9,536 bases of DNA from Quisquiliibacterium sp. (GCA_023257915.1 JALRBB010000022.1:1-9536), one strand, 5' to 3'. Positions 1 through 6,256 are shown, numbered from the stretch's first letter. Notes: generated by a model from the sequence alone, not told the origin. Numbers and translations are program-made.

Positions 1-49
1 GGGCTACTCGTGGGGCGATGGCGGTTTTCTTGTCTATGATGATGACTCG

Positions 50-1300
50 ATGATCCCCGCGCTCGCCCCGTTTCGCGTCCGTAGCTTCCGCTTTCAGTGG
101 CCTGCCGACCTTTGCACCGCCTGGGCGCTGGAGATGGAAACGCTGGTGCTCGGCTGGTATGTGCTGGTCGAGACGGAGTCGGTGCTGCTGCTGACGCTGT
201 TCGGTTCGCTGCAGTTCATCGGTACGCTGGTCTCGCCGATGCTCGGGGTGCTCGGCGACCGTCTCGGTATTCGCAATGTATTGGCAGCGATGCGCGCGTC
301 GTATGCGCTGTTTTCGGGAATCATCCTGACCCTCGCACTGACCGGATCGATCGATGCCTATTCGGTCTTGATCGTTGCCGGGCTGTGCGGACTGATTCGC
401 CCAACCGATGTCGGCATGCGCGGCGCGCTGGTCAGTGCTACCGTGCCACCGCAACACCTGGTCGCGGCGATGGGCGTGTCGCGCACGACGATGGACTCGG
501 CCCGCGTTGGTGGTGCGCTGGCGGGTGCCGGGTTCATGGCGATGTTCGGCATGGCCCCGGTCTACGTGCTGATCACGCTAATTCACGTGGCCGGCGTGGT
601 GTTGACGATGAAGGTCGAGGGGGGCGGGCGCGACGATAGCCCACAGCCAGCCGGCGTCATGCGGCCGGCGCGAGTCTCTCCCTGGCGGGATCTATGGGAG
701 GGGCTGGCTTACGTGTGGAACACACCGCGCATGCTGGCGGCGATGTGCCTGGCTTCGCTGGTCAATCTGACCGCGTTTCCATTCAGCAACGGCCTGGCCC
801 CTTATATCGCGCGCGATGTGTTCGAGGTCGACCAAACCGGCCTGGGATGGTTGGTGGCGAGCTTCGCGATCGGCGCGCTGGTCGGCTCGGTGCTGATGAG
901 CATCTTCGGTCCGCGGGTGCGACCGGCCCGGATGATGCTCGGCGGAGCGCTGGCCTGGTATGCGGCGCTGGTCGGCTTTGCGGTAACCCGATCCTTCCCG
1001 GTCGCGATCACAATGCTGGTGCTTGCGGGCATTGCCCAGAGCCTTAGCATGCTCTCGGTGATGATTCTGCTGCTGCGTACCTGCGAGCCTCGCTTTCGCG
1101 GCCGCATCATGGGCGTTCGGATGCTGGCGATCTATACGCTGCCGATCGGGCTGATGCTGGCTGGCGCGATCATCCCGGTGATCGGCTATCCATGGACTTC
1201 AACCGTGCTCTTGCTGATCGGTGTTGGCTGCACGTTCTGGATCGGCTGGGCTTGGCGACGCGAACTGTTGCCGCTGGACGCGATCGGTAACACCCGCTGA
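50..1300 (+). CDS. MFS permease, MFS_3/DUF894-like
   Basis: This is a 416-residue integral membrane protein with about 12 predicted hydrophobic segments, the normal length for a major facilitator. Motif A of the family, between the second and third segments, is visible as GVLGDRLGIRNVL at about residues 66-78. The central segment around PPQHLVAAMGVSRTTMDSARVGG (about 131-154) resembles the EntS/MFS_3 exporter-like branch. A long polar loop near residues 190-215 separates the two halves. Substrate and direction cannot be read from the sequence. The ATG at 50 gives a typical short N-terminus (an FR..W motif before helix 1). However, no Shine-Dalgarno sequence precedes it and the frame stays open to the window edge, so the true start could lie upstream. 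Its end converges on the citrate-synthase-like gene 28 bp away, with no clear terminator between them. It may export or import a compound of this locus, but it could equally belong to an upstream unit. Confidence 0.85.
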   Translation: MIPALAPFRVRSFRFQWPADLCTAWALEMETLVLGWYVLVETESVLLLTLFGSLQFIGTLVSPMLGVLGDRLGIRNVLAAMRASYALFSGIILTLALTGSIDAYSVLIVAGLCGLIRPTDVGMRGALVSATVPPQHLVAAMGVSRTTMDSARVGGALAGAGFMAMFGMAPVYVLITLIHVAGVVLTMKVEGGGRDDSPQPAGVMRPARVSPWRDLWEGLAYVWNTPRMLAAMCLASLVNLTAFPFSNGLAPYIARDVFEVDQTGLGWLVASFAIGALVGSVLMSIFGPRVRPARMMLGGALAWYAALVGFAVTRSFPVAITMLVLAGIAQSLSMLSVMILLLRTCEPRFRGRIMGVRMLAIYTLPIGLMLAGAIIPVIGYPWTSTVLLLIGVGCTFWIGWAWRRELLPLDAIGNTR

Positions 1301-1328
1301 ACGGTGTCGGGATCGGGCCAGCCTGCGT

Positions 1329-2093
1329 TCACCGCTCGCCGGTGTAGGCGATGCCATCCTCGACGGTATGCCAGATCCAGCGCGCGGTCGGGTTTTCCGA
1401 TTCCTCCAGGATATGACCGACCAGCCCGGCGCTGCGACTGATGACTGCGATGCCGCGCATCACGGCCTGCGGCATGCCGATCTCACCAAGCACTGCGGCG
1501 ATTGCGCCGGTGGCGTTGATGGTCAGGTGCCTTCCCCAGGCCTTGTCGACTTCTACAGACAGGGTCTGCAAGGCGGCGATATGCTGGCCTATCGCCCCCT
1601 CGCGTAGCGCCACCTCGAACAGTTTCGGCGTGCGCGGATCGTCCGGCTTGTGAATCGGATGACCAAAGCCAGGGAGGGCGCGTCGTTGCTCGCGAAAACG
1701 CTGTGCGATCTGTACCGCACGGGCCTGGACGCCTTCCGGCGCCGCAAGCATTTCGTCGATCAGTGCACTGCAGCCTTCCATCGTGCCGACGAAGGTGCTG
1801 CCCACGCCGAGCAGCCCGGCCGCCACCGCCGATTGAAGTGCCTCTGGCGCAGAGTCGTAAATCAGTCGAGTCACGATCGCGCTAGGCGTCAACCCGTGCT
1901 CCATCAGCGTCACTAGCACCGCGTCAAGAAGGCGTACCTGCGTCCGTGTCGGGCGCTCTCCGGTGAGCTGGAACAGCATCATCTCGGTGAAGCTGACCTG
2001 ACCGATCAGGTCTTCGACCAGATCGGCGCCACGCACATGGATCGAGTGTTCGTCTGAGGTGCAGATTGCCGTAGTCGGGGATTTGTTGGACAT
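1329..2093 (-). CDS. Citrate-synthase-superfamily protein, citryl-CoA lyase-like
   Basis: This 254-residue protein matches the short citrate-synthase-fold proteins usually named citryl-CoA lyase, which cleave citryl-CoA to acetyl-CoA and oxaloacetate. The family hallmark GFGHPIHKPDDPR (residues 142-154) is intact and carries the second catalytic His (H145) and a substrate Arg (R154). R220 with SAGLVGHILEE (221-231) matches the second conserved Arg and the following helix. The first catalytic His region reads GSTFVGTMEG (98-107) with no His. The Asp motif, normally NVD, reads NAT at 193-195. The true reaction is therefore uncertain. The ATG at 2093 is chosen because GAGG lies 9 nt upstream; a TTG at 2117 would add 8 residues and overlap the preceding gene. 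It is the last gene of the minus-strand block, 11 nt after the IlvD/Edd gene, whose TGA overlaps this ribosome binding site (TGAGG), suggesting translational coupling. Confidence 0.77.
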   Translation of the reverse strand: MSNKSPTTAICTSDEHSIHVRGADLVEDLIGQVSFTEMMLFQLTGERPTRTQVRLLDAVLVTLMEHGLTPSAIVTRLIYDSAPEALQSAVAAGLLGVGSTFVGTMEGCSALIDEMLAAPEGVQARAVQIAQRFREQRRALPGFGHPIHKPDDPRTPKLFEVALREGAIGQHIAALQTLSVEVDKAWGRHLTINATGAIAAVLGEIGMPQAVMRGIAVISRSAGLVGHILEESENPTARWIWHTVEDGIAYTGER

Positions 2094-2104
2094 GCGAATG
2101 AGCC

Positions 2105-3823
2105 TCAGACAACGCAACCGAAGTGCGCAGACGACACCAGCTTCACATACTTGTCATGCACGGAGCCCGGCCGCACGCGGTCAGACAGGTCAGGGGCCTT
2201 CCAATCTTGCATCCGGCGTGTGATTTCATCGGTCGGTACGTCCATGTTGAGCGTTCGATTGACCGGGTCGATCACGATGGTGTCGCCATCGCGTACCGCC
2301 GCAATTGGACCGCCGCGTGCGGCTTCCGGCGAGATGTGACCGATCAGGATGCCGTGCGATACGCCTGAGAATCGGCCGTCAGTGATCAGTGCGACATCCT
2401 TGCCCAGGCCGCGCCCTTGCAATTGAATGGTCAGCATCACCATCTCCGGCATGCCCGGGCCGCCGACTGGTCCGACATTGCGCACAACCACCACATCGCC
2501 GGCAACAATGCTGCCCGCTCGGATCGCGCCCATGGCGTCCTGCTCGGACTCGAACACTCGGGCGCGGCCGCGAAACTCGCCGCTCTTGAGCGTCTTGCCG
2601 GACAACTTGAGCACGCAGCTCTCCGGCGCCAGGTTGCCCTTGAGCACGCTGATGTGGTTGTTCGGTGCCGCGAAGGGTTTGCCGACCGGGTGCACGATAT
2701 CCTGCGCGCCGAGCTGCTCGAGCGCTGGCACTGACTCCAGATTTTCGGCCAGTGTCTTGCCGGTGACCGTCATCACGTCGCCATGCAGCAGGCCGTGGCG
2801 CAACAGCTCCTTCATCACCACCGGCACACCGCCGATCGCATGCAGGCTGGTCATCGCGTACTTGCCGTGCGGCTGCAGGCTTGCAAGCAGTGGTACCTTT
2901 TCGCCGACTGCCTGGATCCGCTCGATGCCCACGGGCACTTGCGCCTCGCGGGCCAAGGCCAGCAGGTGCAAAAACATGTTCGTCGAGCCGCCCATCGCGT
3001 AGATCGTCACGATCGCGTTTTCGAACGCTCGCTCGGTCATGATGTCGCGTGGCCGGATCCCTGCGGCGATCAGCCGATACAGCGCATCAACCGAGGCGCT
3101 CGCCTGGGCGCGGACATCGTCATGAATGCCGCTCCTTGCATCATAGTCGGCCGGATGCGAGGCACCTCGCGGCAACATCATGCCGATCGCCTCGGCGCAG
3201 GTGCTCATCGTGTTTGCAGTGAACATCGCGCCGCAGGTGCCACTGCCAGGCATCACATTCGACTCGATCTCCAGGAACTGCTCGCGGGTGATGCGTCCCG
3301 CCTCCATCGCTGCGCGGCCTTCGCCCCAATCCAGGATCGTGAGGTTCGTCCCCTTGCTCGCGTACGGCTCGAACGACACCCGTCCGGGCGAACTGGTGCC
3401 CGGATACAGCACCAGTCCGAACGCGTTGGTGCGCGCCAGGGGCATCATTGCAGCCGCGCCGGTCTTGTCGCAGCCGGAGATCACGAGCATCGCCTCACCG
3501 TGATGCGCGCGGTGTCCGATCTCGAAGCAGTCGGCCGCCACGTCGCGCGACAGCAGGCTGAATCCGGCCGTCGGGGTTCCCTGGGTCAGCGCGTCGGACA
3601 CCGCTGGCGCACCGACGATCAGTCCTTGCCCACCGCGCTGGCCGATCAGCTCGACCAGCAGGTCGGTGATCTCGCGCACCCGGTTATTGCAGCGATGCGC
3701 ATTCGTGTAGGCGCTGGCGATCGTGACGATGGTGTTGGTCTGTGCGGCGCGGTCCGGATCGAATCCGGCAGCACGCATTTCAACGCGGTTGTTTTTCCAG
3801 TAGGTGGGGCTGTCCTGTGCCAT
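2105..3823 (-). CDS. IlvD/Edd family Fe-S dehydratase (probable sugar-acid dehydratase)
   Basis: This is a 572-residue member of the IlvD/Edd family, which removes water from 2,3-dihydroxy acids or aldonic acids to give 2-keto-3-deoxy products, using an Fe-S cluster and Mg2+. The three expected cluster cysteines are visible: C45 (HRCNNR), C118 (SGCDKT) and C197 (GTCGAMFTANTM). D119/K120 of the CDK motif would be the Mg2+ ligand and the Lys that is carbamylated in characterised members. SRDV (92-95), MGGSTNMFLH and the C-terminal TDGRFSG.SHG with a downstream GGPIAAV.DGD are also present, so the active site looks complete. The length fits the aldonate-dehydratase branch (about 570-600) better than E. 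coli IlvD (616). The CDKTGAAAMM variant differs from the TP usually following CDK in both branches. With a TRAP transporter and an enolase-superfamily gene nearby, a sugar-acid substrate is more likely than branched-chain amino acid synthesis (inference). Start: ATG with AAGGA 7 nt upstream. Confidence 0.93.
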   Translation of the reverse strand: MAQDSPTYWKNNRVEMRAAGFDPDRAAQTNTIVTIASAYTNAHRCNNRVREITDLLVELIGQRGGQGLIVGAPAVSDALTQGTPTAGFSLLSRDVAADCFEIGHRAHHGEAMLVISGCDKTGAAAMMPLARTNAFGLVLYPGTSSPGRVSFEPYASKGTNLTILDWGEGRAAMEAGRITREQFLEIESNVMPGSGTCGAMFTANTMSTCAEAIGMMLPRGASHPADYDARSGIHDDVRAQASASVDALYRLIAAGIRPRDIMTERAFENAIVTIYAMGGSTNMFLHLLALAREAQVPVGIERIQAVGEKVPLLASLQPHGKYAMTSLHAIGGVPVVMKELLRHGLLHGDVMTVTGKTLAENLESVPALEQLGAQDIVHPVGKPFAAPNNHISVLKGNLAPESCVLKLSGKTLKSGEFRGRARVFESEQDAMGAIRAGSIVAGDVVVVRNVGPVGGPGMPEMVMLTIQLQGRGLGKDVALITDGRFSGVSHGILIGHISPEAARGGPIAAVRDGDTIVIDPVNRTLNMDVPTDEITRRMQDWKAPDLSDRVRPGSVHDKYVKLVSSAHFGCVV

Positions 3824-3830
3824 TGGAGCG

Positions 3831-3836
3831 TCCTTA
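3831..3836 (-). promoter_or_regulatory. Ribosome binding site of the IlvD/Edd gene, overlapping the preceding stop
   Basis: On the minus strand the stop codon TAA of the alpha/beta-barrel gene (3836-3834) shares bases with the AAGGA (3835-3831) that precedes the dehydratase ATG by 7 nt. Terminating ribosomes would sit on the next initiation site, which supports one transcript and translational coupling. Confidence 0.7.
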
Positions 3837-4526
3837 AGAGTTGATCTGCGTCACCAGCTGGTACGCGAGCCGATACACGATGGTCTGCGGATTTCCGATT
3901 CCGCAGTCGCTGGCCGCGATCAGCAATTCCAGTTCCTGCGCAGACTGCTGCAATTGCGCCAGCTCGCTGCCTTCGACCAGCACTACGGCATCGAAGTCCT
4001 TTTCCTGCATGCCCGGGCGCAGCTCGGTCTCACGGGTCTTGGTCGACGAGACTTCGCGTTGCGCAAGGCCGATGTGCGCGGCGCACACGCCACGAACCCT
4101 GTACAGCACTTCGGCCAGTCGCTTGGCGCCTGCGCGCAGCTGCTGCTCTCCCGCACCTTCGATGAAGTCGAGCCGGATCGTCACCAGCGCTCCGCCGTCG
4201 CCCGTGCCGGTCGAGGCGAGCCGCTCGCAGGCGATGCGCAAAAAGTTGCGAAACGCCGGCTGCAGTTGATTGCTCCAGACGGTCGGGTTGTTTAATCGCT
4301 GCAGGTAGGCAGGCGAGCGGAATACTTCCAGCTCATGACCGTCGTAGATCGTGCCGTAGCGATAGCGCGCCTCATCCTCGCGCACCAGCCGCTTGCCAAG
4401 CAGAAACCCTGGGATCGACAAGCGCTCGGGCATGTGCTCGCGCGTGTGCCATTCGGTGTACTCGTCTCGCATCGGCGGATCAATGTCATGCCAGATCGCA
4501 AGGAAGGCCTTACCGGTTAGTGCCAT
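3834..4526 (-). CDS. Two-domain dimeric alpha/beta-barrel (EthD-like) protein, function unknown
   Basis: The 230-residue protein has no signal peptide or membrane segment. Residues 1-100 look like an EthD/stress-responsive type ferredoxin-like alpha+beta unit. They begin with a hydrophobic strand, followed by WHTREHMPERLSIPGF (26-41), in which H27, E30, H31 and the following IPGF are typical of such barrels. A second unit with the same apparent strand-helix rhythm covers about 113-228, suggesting an internal duplication that forms one barrel within a single chain. Related folds act as small monooxygenases, isomerases or ligand-binding proteins, but no specific function can be assigned here. 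It lies 60 nt after the TIM-barrel gene and 10 nt before the Fe-S dehydratase, so it is probably a component of this pathway. The ATG at 4526 has GAAGGA about 11 nt upstream, a slightly long but credible spacing. Confidence 0.72.
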   Translation of the reverse strand: MALTGKAFLAIWHDIDPPMRDEYTEWHTREHMPERLSIPGFLLGKRLVREDEARYRYGTIYDGHELEVFRSPAYLQRLNNPTVWSNQLQPAFRNFLRIACERLASTGTGDGGALVTIRLDFIEGAGEQQLRAGAKRLAEVLYRVRGVCAAHIGLAQREVSSTKTRETELRPGMQEKDFDAVVLVEGSELAQLQQSAQELELLIAASDCGIGNPQTIVYRLAYQLVTQINS

Positions 4527-4586
4527 GAGTTCTAGGGTCCTTCAAAGCCAGGGGATTCAGAAGCGTTGATGTATGCGCTGGCAAAC

Positions 4587-5393
4587 TCAGTCGCCAAGCA
4601 GTCGTTTCGTTGCAACCAGAGCGCGGCGCGCGAGTTCCGAGGCGCCGATCTGCGCGGCTTGCGCATGATTGGGCACCTCCACACTGATCAGCATGTCTTT
4701 CGGAATCAGCGTTGCGATCGCGCCCAGGTCGATGCCACCTTCGCCAGGCACCAGTCTTGCGGTGCGCGCGATCCGGATTAGTTCCGCGTCAGAGGGGTCG
4801 TACGGTACTGGGCCGTCGCAGATTTGCACGTAGTTCATCAGCGTGTGCGGCAGCGCGGCGAACTCGTCCAGCCTCGCTCCGCAGCGATCGAAGTGCAGCG
4901 TGTCGAACAGCACCGCAGCCGCCGGGTGATCGGCCGCCTCGACAATCTGCCTTGCCTGCGCCAGGTTTTTGCATCCGGTCCAGGGCATGAACTCGAGATC
5001 GGCGGTCAGTGCGTAGGGCGCAAGCTTGCGGCACAGCGCTGCGAAGTTGTCCGCGGCCCGCGACAAGTCCGTGTCGTCGATCGCCACCAGCACATGTCTG
5101 GTGTTTAGTTGGGCGATTCGATCAAGAAACCGCGTAAATTCCTCGAGCCGGGTCTCCGGCTTGAGCCGGATCATCTCCGCATCCGCCATCTGGATGCCGG
5201 TATCACGCATCGCCGCCTGGACCTCGCGCAGCAGCTTGTCGTCTTCGAGCAGCGGGGGCGGATGATCGCCAGGGCCTGCGGGCAGCAGCCGGAAGCTGAT
5301 CATCTGGTAGCCATGTTCGGCCGCAATTCGCACCGCCGTGACCGGGTCGACGCCGTTTCCGGTCAGATAGCCCATCGAGTAGTTGCGTGCCAT
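4587..5393 (-). CDS. Xylose-isomerase-like TIM-barrel protein (sugar phosphate isomerase/epimerase family)
   Basis: This is a 268-residue soluble protein of the AP endonuclease 2/xylose-isomerase-like TIM-barrel family, whose members are divalent-metal-dependent isomerases, epimerases, or 3-dehydroshikimate dehydratases. Candidate metal ligands fall at the expected strand ends: E134 (ADLEFMPW), D164 with H167 (LFDTLHFD), Q190 with D193 (YVQICDGP) and E239 (SVEVPN). The loop PGEGGIDL (216-223) is the usual GEG.id motif of the family. Gln at 190 occupies a place where many relatives carry His. The family name does not fix the substrate. Dehydroshikimate dehydratase is worth considering because an AroQ-like gene is transcribed divergently next door, but that neighbour has a changed active site. 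It is the first gene of the minus-strand block and faces the 231-bp control region. The ATG at 5393 has only a weak GAG upstream; an internal ATG at 5375 is no better. Confidence 0.85.
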   Translation of the reverse strand: MARNYSMGYLTGNGVDPVTAVRIAAEHGYQMISFRLLPAGPGDHPPPLLEDDKLLREVQAAMRDTGIQMADAEMIRLKPETRLEEFTRFLDRIAQLNTRHVLVAIDDTDLSRAADNFAALCRKLAPYALTADLEFMPWTGCKNLAQARQIVEAADHPAAAVLFDTLHFDRCGARLDEFAALPHTLMNYVQICDGPVPYDPSDAELIRIARTARLVPGEGGIDLGAIATLIPKDMLISVEVPNHAQAAQIGASELARRALVATKRLLGD

Positions 5394-5624
5394 GAGGTCT
5401 CACTAGCAGGGGTGACGCGATTCGTGCGGCGCAAAGCGGCGGCGCGGTGCAGACATAGCGTAGCGGGATATCGCCGATCGAGGAATGTCGTAGCCTGGAT
5501 TCGGCGCTTGTGTTTTGGCGAGTTTTCCTTAGGCTGGCACGCCAGTGAACGCAGTCGTCCGGCGCACAGCCAGGGCGAGCGCAAAGCGCGTTACGTTTTT
5601 TCGCATTCAAACGGAGATACTAAG
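5394..5624. promoter_or_regulatory. Divergent control region between the catabolic block and the AroQ-like gene
   Basis: This 231-bp non-coding stretch must carry the promoters for both directions. It holds a 10-bp direct repeat (listed separately) and a short inverted repeat CTGGC-AC-GCCAG at 5534-5545. A long frame runs through it on the plus strand, but its translation is not protein-like and the AroQ-like gene has its own clear start at 5625. I could not identify a convincing sigma70 promoter on either strand, which would fit activator-dependent or non-sigma70 promoters. No regulator gene lies inside the window. Confidence 0.5.
5429..5588. repeat. 10-bp direct repeat GCGCAAAGCG, copies at 5429-5438 and 5579-5588
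   Basis: GCGCAAAGCG occurs twice, with start points 150 bp apart. The first copy is 36 bp from the TIM-barrel ATG and the second 37 bp from the AroQ-like ATG. The second copy extends to the inverted repeat GCGC-AAA-GCGC. The near-symmetric placement suggests binding sites for one regulator acting on both promoters, but in a GC-rich region a chance repeat remains possible. Confidence 0.35.
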
Positions 5625-6065
5625 ATGCCTTCCCCTGTCATTCATGTCCTGAACGGACCAAACCTGAACACGCTCGGCATGCGCGAGCCGCACATCTACG
5701 GGACGACAACACTCGCCGAAATCGAGTCTTGGTGCCGCGCGGCCGCCCGCGGCACGCTCGAATTCCGCCAGTCGAACCATGAAGGCGAGATCGTTGAATT
5801 GCTACATGCGGCAAGAGGAGTCGCCGACGGGGTGATCATCAATCCAGCTGGCTACAGCTTCACGTCGGTCGCAATCATGGATGCACTAAAGATTTACGGT
5901 GGCCTCGTCATCGAACTTCACATTTCGAACATCCATGCGCGTGACCCGATCTATCACAAGTCACTAATGTCGCCAGTCGTCACGGCGGTGATTGCCGGCC
6001 TTGGGGCACGCGGTTATGTGACTGCGATGCAGGCGATGTACGAAATGATCGAGGCCCGTCGCTGA
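5625..6065 (+). CDS. AroQ-like (type II 3-dehydroquinate dehydratase fold) protein with altered active site
   Basis: This is a 146-residue protein, the exact size of type II 3-dehydroquinases, which form dodecamers and dehydrate 3-dehydroquinate. Fold signatures are clear: NGPNLNTLG (10-18), MREPHIYG (19-26, with R20 and catalytic Tyr Y25), QSNHEGEIVELLH (49-61), IINPAGY (71-77) and IELHISNIHAR (96-106, with E97, H99 and R106). Two active-site residues are changed by comparison with the M. tuberculosis enzyme. The His of the usual THTSVA motif is Phe79 (YSFTSVA), and the Arg after HARE.F is Tyr110 (HARDPIYHKS). Loss of both makes normal dehydroquinase activity doubtful. It more likely belongs to a paralogous catabolic branch acting on a related hydroxy-acid or cyclic substrate (inference). 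The start ATG at 5625 has GGAG 8 nt upstream. It is transcribed divergently from the TIM-barrel gene and precedes the TRAP genes by 191 bp. Confidence 0.85.
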   Translation: MPSPVIHVLNGPNLNTLGMREPHIYGTTTLAEIESWCRAAARGTLEFRQSNHEGEIVELLHAARGVADGVIINPAGYSFTSVAIMDALKIYGGLVIELHISNIHARDPIYHKSLMSPVVTAVIAGLGARGYVTAMQAMYEMIEARR

Positions 6066-6133
6066 GGTGGCGCGTGAACAGTGGTTTTGACCAAACGTAT
6101 TCCATTGCGCGAAGAGGGCATCTGTCAGGAAAT

Positions 6134-6162
6134 TTGACTTCGCTTCTAGGGTGCCTTAAAAC
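6134..6162 (+). promoter_or_regulatory. Sigma70-like promoter for the TRAP operon
   Basis: A -35 TTGACT (6134-6139, five of six consensus bases) and a -10 TAAAAC (6157-6162, four of six) are separated by exactly 17 bp. Transcription would begin near 6169, leaving a leader of about 88 nt before dctP. It would let the TRAP genes be expressed independently of the AroQ-like gene. Confidence 0.55.
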
Positions 6163-6217
6163 CTCGATGGCAAATCGCACTGCGGCTTGATCCTTGAGTT
6201 GCAGATCAGAAAAATTC

Positions 6218-6242
6218 GGCACCATGCAAGCGCATGAGTGCC
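6218..6242 (+). promoter_or_regulatory. Leader hairpin immediately upstream of the dctP ribosome binding site
   Basis: GGCAC+CATGC (6218-6227) pairs with GCATG (6232-6236) and GTGCC (6238-6242). This gives ten base pairs closed by the tetraloop AAGC, with a single bulged A at 6237. The stem ends 3 nt before the strong GGAGGAG (6246-6252). It would leave the ribosome site exposed and could protect the mRNA 5' region or respond to a factor. No T-run follows, so it is not a terminator. Confidence 0.5.
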
Positions 6243-6245
6243 AAC

Positions 6246-6252
6246 GGAGGAG
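6246..6252 (+). promoter_or_regulatory. Strong Shine-Dalgarno of dctP
   Basis: GGAGGAG lies 4 nt before the ATG at 6257 and is the strongest ribosome site in the window. It decides the start: upstream in-frame ATGs would add a non-signal-like extension and lack such a site. Confidence 0.75.
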
Positions 6253-6256
6253 ATCC

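Noticed and set aside
1288..1335. Possible bidirectional terminator between the MFS gene and the citrate-synthase-like gene
   Set aside because: Only five-bp inverted repeats (ACACC/GGTGT and CACCG/CGGTG) are seen, with no T-run on either strand.
2783..3844. 353-codon plus-strand frame opposite the Fe-S dehydratase
   Set aside because: It is an antisense shadow produced by GC-rich codon bias. The composition is rich in His, Arg and Gln without motifs, while the opposite strand has a complete enzyme.
5457..5485. Possible minus-strand promoter TTCCTC-17-TACGCT for the catabolic block
   Set aside because: The -35 matches only two of six consensus bases and the -10 three of six; no better than chance in 231 bp.
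5508..5536. Possible plus-strand -35 TTGTGT before the AroQ-like gene
   Set aside because: No acceptable -10 element lies at 15-19 bp spacing.
5577..5606. GCGC-AAA-GCGC followed by a T-run, resembling a small terminator
   Set aside because: The stem is only four base pairs with a three-base loop, and the T-run starts several bases after the stem; too weak for termination.
5109..5624. Long plus-strand open frame leading into the AroQ-like gene
   Set aside because: It lies mostly opposite the TIM-barrel gene and has no protein-like features. The AroQ-like start at 5625 has a proper ribosome site and matches the family N-terminus exactly.
6188..6208. Inverted repeat TGATC-11-GATCA in the dctP leader as an operator
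   Set aside because: Five-bp arms with an 11-bp spacer are common by chance, and it lies downstream of the predicted transcription start; no supporting second site.
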